Positions 48,701 to 58,074 of a stretch of DNA of 64,000 nt are shown piece after piece (the stretch's first letter is position 1; every line of letters begins with the position of its first letter). Location of the stretch: the NCBI RefSeq assembly GCF_024807035.1, contig NZ_JANUCQ010000004.1, positions 62,001 to 126,000 on the forward strand. Reading direction: 5' to 3'. Both the position numbers and the translations under genes were made by a program. Source of the stretch: Methanococcus voltae PS. Lineage in GTDB: Archaea > AGJL01 > Methanococci > Methanococcales > Methanococcaceae. The notes under the pieces were generated by a model. That model ran no database searches and was not told the DNA's origin. It saw only the letters and a program-made list of their open reading frames with translations.

Positions 48701-49053
48701 TCATTATCTTTTTGTATGTCGTGTGTAGCACCTAAAATTGTTAAAGGCTTGTTAATTGTTATATCTCCATTGTATAAACCAGGTGCTACATAAATTGTAT
48801 TATAATTATGTGCGACGTTTATTGCATCCCTTAATGGATTTGCCGAAATTGTTGTATTTATAATACTATCGTGTTCGTCTATCCATGAGTAAGTTGAGTC
48901 TGTTACATTTAAAACGTCTGAATAAACAGGCGCAGGCGCAGGATTTGGATTATAATTTGGGTCTACAGCCATACATACGTTGAGTACACATAGTAAACAT
49001 AAAACATATGTCATAATCCTTAAATTTCCCCCTAAAAAATTATTCTTTTTCAT
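45763..49053 (-). CDS. Large secreted S-layer-like protein with right-handed beta-helix and C-terminal S-layer domain
   Basis: 1096 aa from ATG 49053, with GGGG 7 nt upstream; signal peptide MKKNNFLGGNLRIMTYVLCLLCVLNVCMA. Residues ~70-450 have repeats typical of a parallel beta-helix (NosD/PbH1-like: NITIQNNII, NIIIRNNDIHDNG, VSIYNNNIYNN, VLIQNNIF). The middle (~450-900) is Asn/Thr/Ile-rich with many N-x-S/T sequons. The C-terminal ~130 residues (SVVVAGSEIDVGYGKYL, MVIVGGPVVN, TVYYIAGSDRTGTRVAIEYF) match the methanococcal S-layer C-terminal domain, which anchors or assembles in the lattice. It is likely a glycosylated surface adhesin or glycan-binding protein. Confidence 0.82.
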   Translation of the reverse strand: MKKNNFLGGNLRIMTYVLCLLCVLNVCMAVDPNYNPNPAPAPVYSDVLNVTDSTYSWIDEHDSIINTTISANPLRDAINVAHNYNTIYVAPGLYNGDITINKPLTILGATHDIQKDNDYTVPENYNWNTTIESVIRSTNPGADGITVDIANTDDVVFKGFILDNLYTETSNRQLLRVIADSTNINNITIQNNIIGPNTNLDDPENKGRMGLYIVPHYGNNSITNSTFSRNKIFGSGGNGNNIFIWGDYLGDPAGDLYGTVIEYNDIYGSRRSGIEIAGAIKNIIIRNNDIHDNGNEGDDTQGSNYKYGNGIALIRIGSEKTKNNVLPMKNVSIYNNNIYNNKQFGIYAGPFIKDVLIQNNIFKNNNWDDIQIDLKENYHGGVSPVYNITSNITFTENNMEDFTRVTVNGVPNNNFMLNATHCYWGTINYPEIIDKINGNVEILPYYLSKNMNSLIRITDKVNYEFTTISEICEEKGYENNLDEVNKDNYQNFSNLYFKNEYGKLTITDSINITSEFKNQLKNINELIKIENQNMTLLKTSGFENKFENKSANIEFYNVDEILYGMTEEEIEDHMVVILQNNTLVQQKRMRISNITITSHAKDKPLSFTIDKFNTVLIDTEPPVIDGKISPNGINTTNTVINLTCKVSDNIEVNNQSLKVTVEGYETWNITNRNGLIHWITFTSTKPVGSYKVSFEVLDICTNKGYDKLTFNVINTTTTEKLGNINLSSEVWDEIENESEDIETENHTNYKTTKIKFKIKNANDNSKKNRTLIIPNVANVSIPITNETLLNMSNVAEVASNMNYSNVTNESQMENVTKNLENNIKIILNAGFNISNISSETKKEDNELQSKLKIIANNTTEKGFLILQIPKGDLEIKGIYATQNGTKYELKLNDVGSTIGWYTIVDDTIVEITVVKDPEIDVIFKKVLESIIIDTTQPNSYGSGSSRGSGIVDEISDPQLQLSKMITSFMTNSVVVAGSEIDVGYGKYLTTNVCRTQGMSISNITVNSDMVIVGGPVVNLYAKTYQNRFAERITNEYPGIGKGYIQIQKINNHTVYYIAGSDRTGTRVAIEYFRQMEEEPSLPLLVERYGDTYKVTY

Positions 49054-49423
49054 AATTTCCCCCATGTATTATATATTAAATAGTTAAATACAGATAAAAA
49101 TTAGCAGTTGAAATAATTAATATAAATATTAAATATAGATGTGTAACTTCAAAATTGATAGTCAATGATTGTCATTTTTAATTGATTGATATGATTGATA
49201 TGATTGATAAATACTATATGTCATTAAATATTATTTTTTTAATTAAATATAAACATGATGTATTCAACTATATCAATATATTAAAAACTAAGATTATTAA
49301 AAAATAAAATAAAAATAAAATAAAATAAAATAAAATAAAAAATATGGATAAGATAGATAACTAGATAGATAACTATGTATTAAATTAATCAATAATTAAG
49401 AAAATCTTTAATTTGGTGATATT
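49054..49423. other. 370-bp intergenic region
   Basis: A TTGATTGATATGATTGATATG-like 10-bp repeat occurs at about 49181-49210, upstream of the surface-protein gene on its strand. Otherwise AAAATA homopolymer-like sequence near 49300-49340. No gene seen. Confidence 0.4.
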
Positions 49424-49858
49424 ATGTATTATACTTCAATAGTTATTGTTATACTTTCAAATATATTTTACCACATATTTCAAAAATCAATTTCTCAGGA
49501 AGTTAATCCATTTATTTCATTGTTTGTAACTTATTTAATGTCCCTATTTGCATGTATTGTCATAATGCTATTTCAATGCCATACTGGGGAATTAAACTTT
49601 TCAAATCTATTAACTAACTTTAAGGGGCTAAATTGGGCTTCTTATGGGCTAGGATTTGTAATAGTAGGTTTAGAATTGGGCTTTTTATTAGCTTATCGAG
49701 CAGGTTGGAATATTAGCATTGCTGCATTAACCACATATATTATAGTTGCTTTGTTGCTATTGCCTATCGGCGTATTCATCTACAACGAAGGTATATCATC
49801 CCTTAAAATAATGGGGATTTTATTATGTTTATCGGGTCTTTTTTTGATTAACAAGTAA
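49424..49858 (+). CDS. Small EamA/DMT-type membrane protein (4 helices)
   Basis: 144 aa, four predicted membrane helices, ending with ISSLKIMGILLCLSGLFLIN, a common terminal helix of DMT/EamA proteins. Small size suggests it works as a dimer, like SMR transporters. Shine-Dalgarno GGTGATATT. Substrate unknown. Confidence 0.7.
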   Translation: MYYTSIVIVILSNIFYHIFQKSISQEVNPFISLFVTYLMSLFACIVIMLFQCHTGELNFSNLLTNFKGLNWASYGLGFVIVGLELGFLLAYRAGWNISIAALTTYIIVALLLLPIGVFIYNEGISSLKIMGILLCLSGLFLINK

Positions 49859-50053
49859 TCATAAGGGCGTATTATTAAAATTATTAAAGTATTACACGAA
49901 TAAATGTATTTCAAAAATACCCCATAATCTATTTTTTTATGACAATATCTATTAAAAATTAAAATAAAGCGTATATTGGCTTTTTTTTATTAATTAATAT
50001 TTTATATATTATCTATAAATTCGACGATAAACGTGACATACTATGTTAGTTAT

Positions 50054-50070
50054 CGAAAAATATATAAATA
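50054..50070 (+). promoter_or_regulatory. BRE/TATA promoter of the acetate permease gene
   Basis: CGAAAAA followed directly by TATATAAATA, the best match to an archaeal core promoter in the window. Transcription start is predicted at about 50092-50096. Confidence 0.65.
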
Positions 50071-50095
50071 AAAAAAATTATCTTTTTTTCTGTAA

Positions 50096-50125
50096 ATATT
50101 TATCATTATTATTAATGATAAATAT
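50096..50125 (+). promoter_or_regulatory. Perfect 13-bp-arm inverted repeat at the start of the acetate permease transcript
   Basis: Arms at 50096-50108 (ATATTTATCATTA) and 50113-50125 match perfectly around a 4-nt TTAT spacer. Position right at the predicted transcription start suggests an operator for a repressor, or a stable 5' hairpin in the mRNA. Confidence 0.6.
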
Positions 50126-50158
50126 CGTTTATATCCCTTAAAATATGGAGGTAAGAAT

Positions 50159-50704
50159 ATGAATTTAAATGAAAAATTAGCAAACCCTGCACCATTAGGT
50201 CTTATGGGCTTTGGAATGACGACTATACTTTTAAATCTTCACAATGCCGGTCTTTTTGAACTTGGTTCTATGATATTAACCATGGGTATATTTTACGGCG
50301 GACTTGCACAGGTTATCGCGGGAATCTTAGAATTTAAAAAAGGAAATACTTTTGGAACTACTGCTTTTACGTCATATGGTATGTTTTGGCTTTCGTTAAT
50401 AGGTTTAATACTATTACCAACATTAGGATTAGGACAAGCTCCTGAAAACATTGCGATGGTATCCTATTTAGGTATTTGGGGCTTATTCACATTAGGAATG
50501 TTTTTAATAACATTAAAAGGAAGTAACAAACAGTTACAGTTGATTTTTGGAACTTTGGCGCTTTTATTCTTCTTATTAGCACTTGGCGACTACACAGGGA
50601 GCGCTATGATAAAAACTTTAGCAGGATATGAAGGTATATTCTGTGGTATGACTGCAATAGGCTCTGCATTATATCAGGTAAAAGAAAGTGTTGTAAACCC
50701 TTAA
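50159..50704 (+). CDS. GPR1/FUN34/YaaH-type acetate (SatP-like) transporter
   Basis: 181 aa with six membrane helices. Entry motif [23 protein letters not shown], then [35 protein letters not shown], both family signatures. It takes up acetate or succinate. Shine-Dalgarno ATGGAGGT. A perfect palindrome and strong promoter precede it. Confidence 0.88.
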   Translation: MNLNEKLANPAPLGLMGFGMTTILLNLHNAGLFELGSMILTMGIFYGGLAQVIAGILEFKKGNTFGTTAFTSYGMFWLSLIGLILLPTLGLGQAPENIAMVSYLGIWGLFTLGMFLITLKGSNKQLQLIFGTLALLFFLLALGDYTGSAMIKTLAGYEGIFCGMTAIGSALYQVKESVVNP

Positions 50705-50784
50705 ACTTCTTAAAATCTTTAAAAATAACATTATAATCTTTTTAAATTTAAATAACTATTAAAAAACTATTAAAAAATAAGAAT

Positions 50785-50829
50785 ATTTTATTTTTATTTT
50801 TATTTTTATATTATATTTTATTATTTTTT
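50785..50829 (+). terminator. T-rich terminator after the acetate permease gene
   Basis: Repeated T5 tracts between convergent genes, ~80 nt after the stop. Confidence 0.4.
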
Positions 50830-50852
50830 CATAATAATATTAATTATAGATA

Positions 50853-51275
50853 TTATTCGTTTAAATATCTGTCAAGTATTCCCTTTAACATTTTAGCGTG
50901 TCTTGCTTCGTCTCTTGAACTTTCTTCAAAGAAATCATGTACGTGCTCTAAATTATGGCTTTCTGCCATATCTGCTGCAGCTTTTTTCTCTTTGTTAGCC
51001 ATCATTTCGCCTTTGTACATCATTTCAATGTTTTCTTTTAATGTTGGCTTAATTACTTCGTTCATTTCAGCAAATTTTGAAGCGTGTTCTGCTTCTTCCC
51101 ATGCCATTGTTTTTAAAACTTCTGCGATTTCTGGGTAACCTTCTCTCTGAGCTTGTCTTGCCATAGCTAAATACATACCTACTTCTGCACATTCTCCTTT
51201 AAAGTTAGCCATTACCTCTTTTTCCATAGGGGTGTCTTTTGAAACTCCGATTTTGTGTTCGTTCACTAATTCCAT
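50853..51275 (-). CDS. Ferritin-like diiron protein (rubrerythrin without rubredoxin domain)
   Basis: 140 aa, four-helix bundle. The repeated E-x2-A/H ligand pattern is visible in [27 protein letters not shown] and [13 protein letters not shown]. It likely reduces peroxide or buffers iron. The C-terminal Cys-x2-Cys rubredoxin part of true rubrerythrin is missing. Start ATG with GGTGATTTC. Confidence 0.85.
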   Translation of the reverse strand: MELVNEHKIGVSKDTPMEKEVMANFKGECAEVGMYLAMARQAQREGYPEIAEVLKTMAWEEAEHASKFAEMNEVIKPTLKENIEMMYKGEMMANKEKKAAADMAESHNLEHVHDFFEESSRDEARHAKMLKGILDRYLNE

Positions 51276-51511
51276 GAAATCACCGTTTTATTTTTAAGCT
51301 ACCTTTATATTTTAAACTATATATACTATTCGGATTGATTTAAGACGTAAAAATCAATATATCCGAATTTAAGGAGTTAATTTAAAATTTTAAGGGTATT
51401 TCGTACGATAGATACGTATTTCGTATTACTATAAAACTTTATAAAAAATTAAAAAAAGTATATTTAAATTATTTTTATTTTATTATTTTAGTATTATTAT
51501 TATTTTATTAT

Positions 51512-52330
<819 letters not shown>

Positions 52331-52574
52331 TTATTATTTTTATTTAATTTTGAGTATTTTGAGTTTTGTTTTTTTAAAAAACTGTTTTTTATTATATTTT
52401 GTACTATATTTTGACACTAAAACAGTATAATAAAATACGTCATAATATATAAAGGTTATGCAATTTATCATTATTAATCATTATAATTAATTATTAATCA
52501 TGACAAATATGAACAAATTAAAAAAAAAGAAAAAAGAAAAAGAAGAATAATTTTTAATGTTTAACATATTTTAT

Positions 52575-52901
52575 TTACTGCACTTTATAATTATAGTTTA
52601 ATTTTACCCTCAACAATCTACCAAAAAATAGACCCAGTGTAAAAAGCCCGATTCCTGCTATTGAAAATATTACGCTATACAACACGAAATTATGGAACAA
52701 ATTCAGTGCTAAAACTATATTAAACGATGTTATAGCATTTAACACGTCAATAGATTGTATGGAAACCTGTAATATTATAATAACAACTGCTATATTTAAC
52801 GTATATTTAAAAATATCGTCAAATAAATAGCCCGATAAGGTACCCAGTAGGAGTAAACTTGGAAATACGAGATATTGTAATATCGTATATTCAAATATCA
52901 T
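52575..52901 (-). CDS. Small hypothetical membrane protein
   Basis: 108 aa from ATG 52901 (MIFEYTILQYLVFP), with GGGG 6 nt upstream; four hydrophobic stretches. Not recognised. Tail basic (RLLRVKLNYNYKVQ), probably cytoplasmic. Confidence 0.55.
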   Translation of the reverse strand: MIFEYTILQYLVFPSLLLLGTLSGYLFDDIFKYTLNIAVVIIILQVSIQSIDVLNAITSFNIVLALNLFHNFVLYSVIFSIAGIGLFTLGLFFGRLLRVKLNYNYKVQ

Positions 52902-54031
52902 AAAAATCCCCATTATTTTAATGAGTTTTTAACGATAATTCTATGACATAATAGGAAATTAAAAATTAATAAAATAGAATAATAATTAGTTATTGATTTA
53001 ATATTGATTTAATAGCCTTAATTACTTATTTTATTTATTTTATTTATTTTTTTATTTAACCTAGTGTTTGACCCTAAATTTTAAATTGGTGTTATTTATT
53101 TGATATTATAAACATACTGGATAGTTAAAGATGCATACTTAACTAAAATTTAGCTAAAAATATCAATCTTCCTCTTCACACCTCTTCAATATATTGTATA
53201 TCGTATAATATATATAATATTTTGTAAAAAACTATAAAAATACACTATTTTTTAATTTAAAACCTCGTCATTTACTTAAAACTTATTAAAAGACCATAAT
53301 ACCATTTAATTGAATTTTACTGTTTAATATAATTTAATTGTACAATATATTGATATTTGTAATGCCATTTCTAATTTTATTATAATGCTATTTTTGATAT
53401 GAAGATTTTAAGAGATTTAAATTCAATTTTAAAGTATAATTATATTTAAAAATCCAAATCTTCAATTCTAATATATATAATTTTCTTCTTAATTTAAATG
53501 CAAAGAAATATCATTATTAAAAAGAGATAAGGTAATCATATTAATTTACATACATTATATAATGTCAACATATTAAGTAATATTAGTTAACACAAATATC
53601 CGTTAAAATTGATAATAATGTCAAATAAACCGGCATGGGACATAATAAGTTTGAAAAATATCTTGTTTACTGATTAGATACCACAGGGCTAAATAATTAG
53701 GTAAATAATCGTTATTAAGATTTTTAAATTTATTAAAATGTTGCATAACGTGTTATATTCAATAATGTCAATATATTGTCATATTATATTGAAATTATTA
53801 GTATTGTACTTTATAGAATATGAATAAATAGGAATAAATAGGAATAAATAAGATGTCAAAATACATGTATAACCAAATAAAAGCTAAATAAAAGCTAAAT
53901 TACAGTTGATGGCCTATAGTCTTAGTATATAGAGTTATTTTGTAATTCTGTAATTAAATAATTAAATAAATTGTAAATTATTAAAATAGCATAGGGTAAA
54001 ACAGTATTACTCAATGAACTATGGTGTTTAT
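52902..54031. other. 1.13-kb gene-free region upstream of the formylmethanofuran dehydrogenase operon
   Basis: Mostly AT-rich, without open reading frames of length. A locally less AT-rich stretch at ~53618-53700 (with ACCGGCATGGGACA and GATACCACAGGGC) can encode only a 19-residue peptide, MSNKPAWDIISLKNILFTD, and may be a gene relic or RNA. GAATAAATAG repeats occur at 53819-53848. The operon promoter should lie near the right end. Confidence 0.45.
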
Positions 54032-54652
54032 ATGAACAAAAATGCAAAAGCAGTAAAAATTGAAGACTTACCAGAAATGAAAATTGTTTTAGAAAATATC
54101 GCTGACGATGAATATATAGAACAAATAAGAAAAGTATTCGATTTTCACGGGCATATATCAACTGGAGCGTTTATCGGTCTTCAAATGTACAGAATCGCTA
54201 AAAGAGAAATGAAACTTGAAGATGGAGAAACCGTATACGTAATGTGTGAGTGCAAAAATTGTATGCCTGACCCATTCCAAATTTTAGCAGGCGCTACTAT
54301 TGGTAACAACAAGTTAAAAATATACAATATTGGCAAAATGGCAAGTACATTTAACAAATTTGGAACAGTTGGCGACAATGTTAAAGGTTTAAGAATAATA
54401 TTAGACGCAAACAAAATGCAGGACTACCCTAAATTATACAACTGGTATATGAACATTGAAAAAGTTCCACATACGGACGCTATTTTCGATTTAATTAAAG
54501 CAGGAGATTCCGTTTATTCATGGGAGTATGTGGATGTTGAAGTACCTCCAAAAAATAAAAAGGATGTAAAACTCTGCGAAGTATGTAAAGAATCATATAT
54601 TAGCTACGATGGTAGTCCAATTTGTGAAACATGCGCTAAAAAGAAAAACTAA
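54032..54652 (+). CDS. FmdE-family protein at the head of the formylmethanofuran dehydrogenase operon
   Basis: 206 aa from ATG 54032 (5 nt after GGTG). FmdE core FDFHGHISTGAFIGLQMYRIA, CECKNCMPDPFQILAGATIGNNKL and C-terminal zinc ribbon CEVCKESYISYDGSPICETC. The usual CPG after HGH is STG here, so one metal ligand is lost. In Methanothermobacter fmdE opens the fmdECB operon, so the context fits a role in Fmd/Fwd assembly or function. Confidence 0.82.
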   Translation: MNKNAKAVKIEDLPEMKIVLENIADDEYIEQIRKVFDFHGHISTGAFIGLQMYRIAKREMKLEDGETVYVMCECKNCMPDPFQILAGATIGNNKLKIYNIGKMASTFNKFGTVGDNVKGLRIILDANKMQDYPKLYNWYMNIEKVPHTDAIFDLIKAGDSVYSWEYVDVEVPPKNKKDVKLCEVCKESYISYDGSPICETCAKKKN

Positions 54653-54827
54653 TTAATTAACTAAGTAATTAACATATAATTAACCAATAGGCAATAATTA
54701 ACAATTAATCGATAAATAATTGGTTAATAATTGGTTAATTTCAATAATTATCGTAAATAACAAATTGATAACCCTAATATTAATCATATATTAATGATAT
54801 CTAAAATTCAATTTAGATGGTGGTACA

Positions 54828-56573
54828 ATGACCAAAATGATTATTAAAGGAGGTCATGTTTACGACCCACTTAATGGTGTGGACGGAGAGGTAATGGACA
54901 TCTACATCAAAGATGGCAAGATTGTCGAAAGCCTTTCGAGTGACGAAATAAAGGAAGCAAAAGTATTAGACGCAAAAAATAAGGTTGTAATGGCTGGTGG
55001 TGTTGATGCACACACTCACATTGCAGGACCTAAAGTAACCGTTGGTAGGGTAATGTTCCCAGAAGACCACTACAAGTGCGTAAGACCAAAAACACACAAT
55101 ACACATTGTGGAACTGGTGAAATCGTACCTTCTACTTACATGCAAGGTTACAAATATGCAACTATGGGTTACACAACTACCTTTGAGGCAGCTGTTCCGC
55201 CTATGATTGCAAGACACACACACGAAGAGTTAAAAGCACTCCCTATTCTCGATAAAGCTGGTTACTTACTTTTAGGTAACAACTGGTTTGTTATGAAATA
55301 CTTAAGAGAAGGAGACATCGAAAAAGCTGCATCATACGTTGCTTGGGCTTTAGATGCTACAAAAACTTACGGTATTAAGTGTGTTAACCCAGCAGGTGTT
55401 GAAAACTGGGCTTGGGGTAAAAACGTAAACTCTTTAGATGAGAAAAACATCCACTTTGACGTTTCAGCAAGACAAATTGTTGACGGATTGGCTCAAATTA
55501 ACGAAATGTTAGGTCTTCCAATGTCAATTCACTTGCACGCTAACAACCTTGGTCACCCTGGAAACTGGGAAATTACCAAGGAAACAATGGATGTAACCAA
55601 AAACATCAAAGTTAACGTAAAAGATAACATCTACAACGAAGTTAAAACAAAATTCGACAGTAGAAGAAAACAATCTGTTTATATGACTCACGTTCAGTTC
55701 CACTCATTCGGTGGTACAAGCTGGAAAGACTTTGAATCAAAAGCAGATGACGTTTCAAAACACATAAACAAGTCAGACCACGTTGTTATTGACAGTGGTT
55801 GCGTTCCATTCGGTAAAGCTATTTGTATGACTGGAGACGGTCCAGGTTTATACGATATCGCTACAATGAACGGACAAAAATGGACAAACTGTGACGTTGA
55901 GTTAGAATGTGGTTCAGGTATCGTTCCATTCAACTACAGTATGAAAAACAAAGTACACAGCGTTCAATGGGCAATTGGACTTGAATTATTGTTATTAGTT
56001 GACCCAGCGAAAGCAATCTTAACAACAGATAACCCTAACGCAGGACCATTCACCAAGTATCCAAAAATCATGAAATGGTTACTCTCTAGCAAAGCAAGAG
56101 AAGATACTATGAAAGAATGCCACAAATGGGCTGGTGAAAGAAGTACACTTCCAAATATTGACAAAGAGTTAAGCCTCTACGAATTAGCACAAATTACAAG
56201 GTCAACCCCTGCAATTGCTATTGGTATGGGATACAGAAAAGGTCACTTAGGAGCAGGTGCTGACGCAGATGTTACAATCTACGATATTACACCAGATTAC
56301 AACTCTAACGACTACGAAATGCTCGAAAAAGTATTTACCACAACCGCTTACACAATCAAAGACGGTCAAATTGTTTCAAAAGGAAACGAAATTGTTGAAA
56401 CACCAAGTGGTAGGTCATTCTTCGCAAATGTACAGATGAAAGAAGAAATCCAAAAACCAGTTCTGGACGATGTTAAGGACTTCTTTAAATACTATACCGT
56501 TGGATTCAACAACTATTCAACTCCAGATGAGTATTTAACAAGACCTACACCTATGGATATCGACTTAAAATAA
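54828..56573 (+). CDS. fwdA: Formylmethanofuran dehydrogenase subunit A
   Basis: 581 aa. Amidohydrolase-type binuclear metal site: DAHTHIAGPKVTVG, GIKCVNPAGVENW (Lys region), MSIHLHANNLGHPGNW, and TTDNPNAGPFTKYP. FwdA hydrolyses or forms N-formylmethanofuran from formate delivered by subunit B. Second in the operon; Shine-Dalgarno GGTGGT. It lacks a partner fwdD gene next to it because D is fused to C. Confidence 0.95.
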   Translation: MTKMIIKGGHVYDPLNGVDGEVMDIYIKDGKIVESLSSDEIKEAKVLDAKNKVVMAGGVDAHTHIAGPKVTVGRVMFPEDHYKCVRPKTHNTHCGTGEIVPSTYMQGYKYATMGYTTTFEAAVPPMIARHTHEELKALPILDKAGYLLLGNNWFVMKYLREGDIEKAASYVAWALDATKTYGIKCVNPAGVENWAWGKNVNSLDEKNIHFDVSARQIVDGLAQINEMLGLPMSIHLHANNLGHPGNWEITKETMDVTKNIKVNVKDNIYNEVKTKFDSRRKQSVYMTHVQFHSFGGTSWKDFESKADDVSKHINKSDHVVIDSGCVPFGKAICMTGDGPGLYDIATMNGQKWTNCDVELECGSGIVPFNYSMKNKVHSVQWAIGLELLLLVDPAKAILTTDNPNAGPFTKYPKIMKWLLSSKAREDTMKECHKWAGERSTLPNIDKELSLYELAQITRSTPAIAIGMGYRKGHLGAGADADVTIYDITPDYNSNDYEMLEKVFTTTAYTIKDGQIVSKGNEIVETPSGRSFFANVQMKEEIQKPVLDDVKDFFKYYTVGFNNYSTPDEYLTRPTPMDIDLK

Positions 56574-56757
56574 TTTAATTTAATTTAATTTAATTATTTG
56601 TGTATTGAAGAAAAATTATAATATTATATTAAAAAATATTATGATTATATTTCTAAATACGGCTATAACTTACTAAATTTAATAAATTAAACTAATAAAT
56701 AAAAATAAATTACTTAATTTGCATTTATGGCAAGGTAATTGCAAGTACGGTGAAACA

Positions 56758-58035
56758 ATGGGAGAAATTATATTAACTCCAAAATATGATGATAAATTTC
56801 CTGTTGAATGTGACATGATTACCCCTGATAACTTCTTTGGTAAATCAGAAGAAGAAATCAAAGAAATAAAACTTTGGAAAAGCTCTGTACAATACCCATT
56901 GTCAGAATTCTTCGACGTAAAGGGCGATGGTCAAGGTGCACAATCAGCATCAGACATTCACATCATAATTGATGGAACAGTACCAAAAATGAAATTAATC
57001 GGTTATGCAATGACCACCGGTAAAATTACAGTTAATGGAGATGTAAACTACCACATTGGCTGTGAAATGAAAGGTGGAGAAATTGAAGTAAACGGTAACG
57101 CAGGCTCATGGGCTGGTAGAGAAATGGAAGGCGGAAACATTTTAATCCACGGTAACGCAGGCGACCACATCGGTGGCAGTTACAGAGGTAAATGGGACGG
57201 TATGCTTGGCGGTAGAATTGTTATCGACGGTAACGCAGGTAGTAGCGTTGGTGACGGCTTAGTTAAAGGTACCATCATTGTAAAAGGAAATGTTGAAGCT
57301 TTCTGCGGTATAAGACAAACTGGTGGTTTAATATACGTTGGTGGAAACGTTTTAAGAACCGTCGGCGTAGAAATGAAAAAAGGTACAATTATCGTAGAAG
57401 GTAAAATTGAACACTTTTCACCAGGATTCTTCGAACAAAACTTGTTAACAAGTAACGAAGTTCCAAGTGAATTATATGAAGAAATCTTACCTTACGGGGC
57501 TAACCTTTATTCAAAAAGCTATGTTGAATACAAAGGAGACCACGCATTCTATAATAAACCTAAAGGAAAAATGTACATCTCTGCAAATAACAACGAGTAC
57601 CTATTAAGCTGTGAAGGTTCAGTTGATAGACCTATCGAGTTTAAAGGAGAAGCTTTAAAAGTTATCTTGAATACAGGAAGTACAATTGAACAAGGTAGAA
57701 TTATTAAAGGTGGGGATAAATACAGCCCAGAATATAAAGACGTATGTGCTGTATGCCATATTCACCCAGATGACTATCAATTGTTGGGCAAGCCTGAAAA
57801 AGTTAAAGTTTCAAGCCCTGACGGAAATAGAACAGTTGTAGTAAGAGCAGAAATGAAAGATAACGTTCAAAGAAGAAATATTTTCATACCAAGAAGTGTT
57901 TGGGCGAACGTTATTGTTGATGCTCAGTCTGTTAACTCAGGAGCTCCAATCTACAAAGGTGGCGAAGTTTACGTACAACCTAGTGATGATGAAATTTTAG
58001 AAGCACCATACATCATTGAACAACAATACAAATAA
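56758..58035 (+). CDS. fwdC: Formylmethanofuran dehydrogenase subunit C fused to subunit D
   Basis: 425 aa from ATG 56758 with GGTGA 4 nt upstream. Residues ~60-250 are FwdC-like right-handed beta-helix with Gly-rich repeats (NGDVNYHIGCEMKGG, GNAGDHIGGSYRGKW, KGNVEAFCGIRQTGG). The C-terminal ~130 residues (DDYQLLGKPEKVKVSSPDGN, RRNIFIPRSVWANVIVD, NSGAPIYKGGEVYVQP) are the FwdD molybdopterin-dinucleotide domain. The same C-D fusion is known for FmdC of the molybdenum enzyme. The fused form explains the lack of a separate fwdD. Confidence 0.88.
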   Translation: MGEIILTPKYDDKFPVECDMITPDNFFGKSEEEIKEIKLWKSSVQYPLSEFFDVKGDGQGAQSASDIHIIIDGTVPKMKLIGYAMTTGKITVNGDVNYHIGCEMKGGEIEVNGNAGSWAGREMEGGNILIHGNAGDHIGGSYRGKWDGMLGGRIVIDGNAGSSVGDGLVKGTIIVKGNVEAFCGIRQTGGLIYVGGNVLRTVGVEMKKGTIIVEGKIEHFSPGFFEQNLLTSNEVPSELYEEILPYGANLYSKSYVEYKGDHAFYNKPKGKMYISANNNEYLLSCEGSVDRPIEFKGEALKVILNTGSTIEQGRIIKGGDKYSPEYKDVCAVCHIHPDDYQLLGKPEKVKVSSPDGNRTVVVRAEMKDNVQRRNIFIPRSVWANVIVDAQSVNSGAPIYKGGEVYVQPSDDEILEAPYIIEQQYK

Positions 58036-58074
58036 AATAATTAAATAGATAGATGCTAAATCTTAGGTGAAATA

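Larger units (their letters stand above)
49859..50158. other. 300-bp intergenic region with promoter and palindrome of the acetate permease
   Basis: The right half holds the BRE/TATA at 50054-50070 and the perfect inverted repeat at 50096-50125. No gene. Confidence 0.55.
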
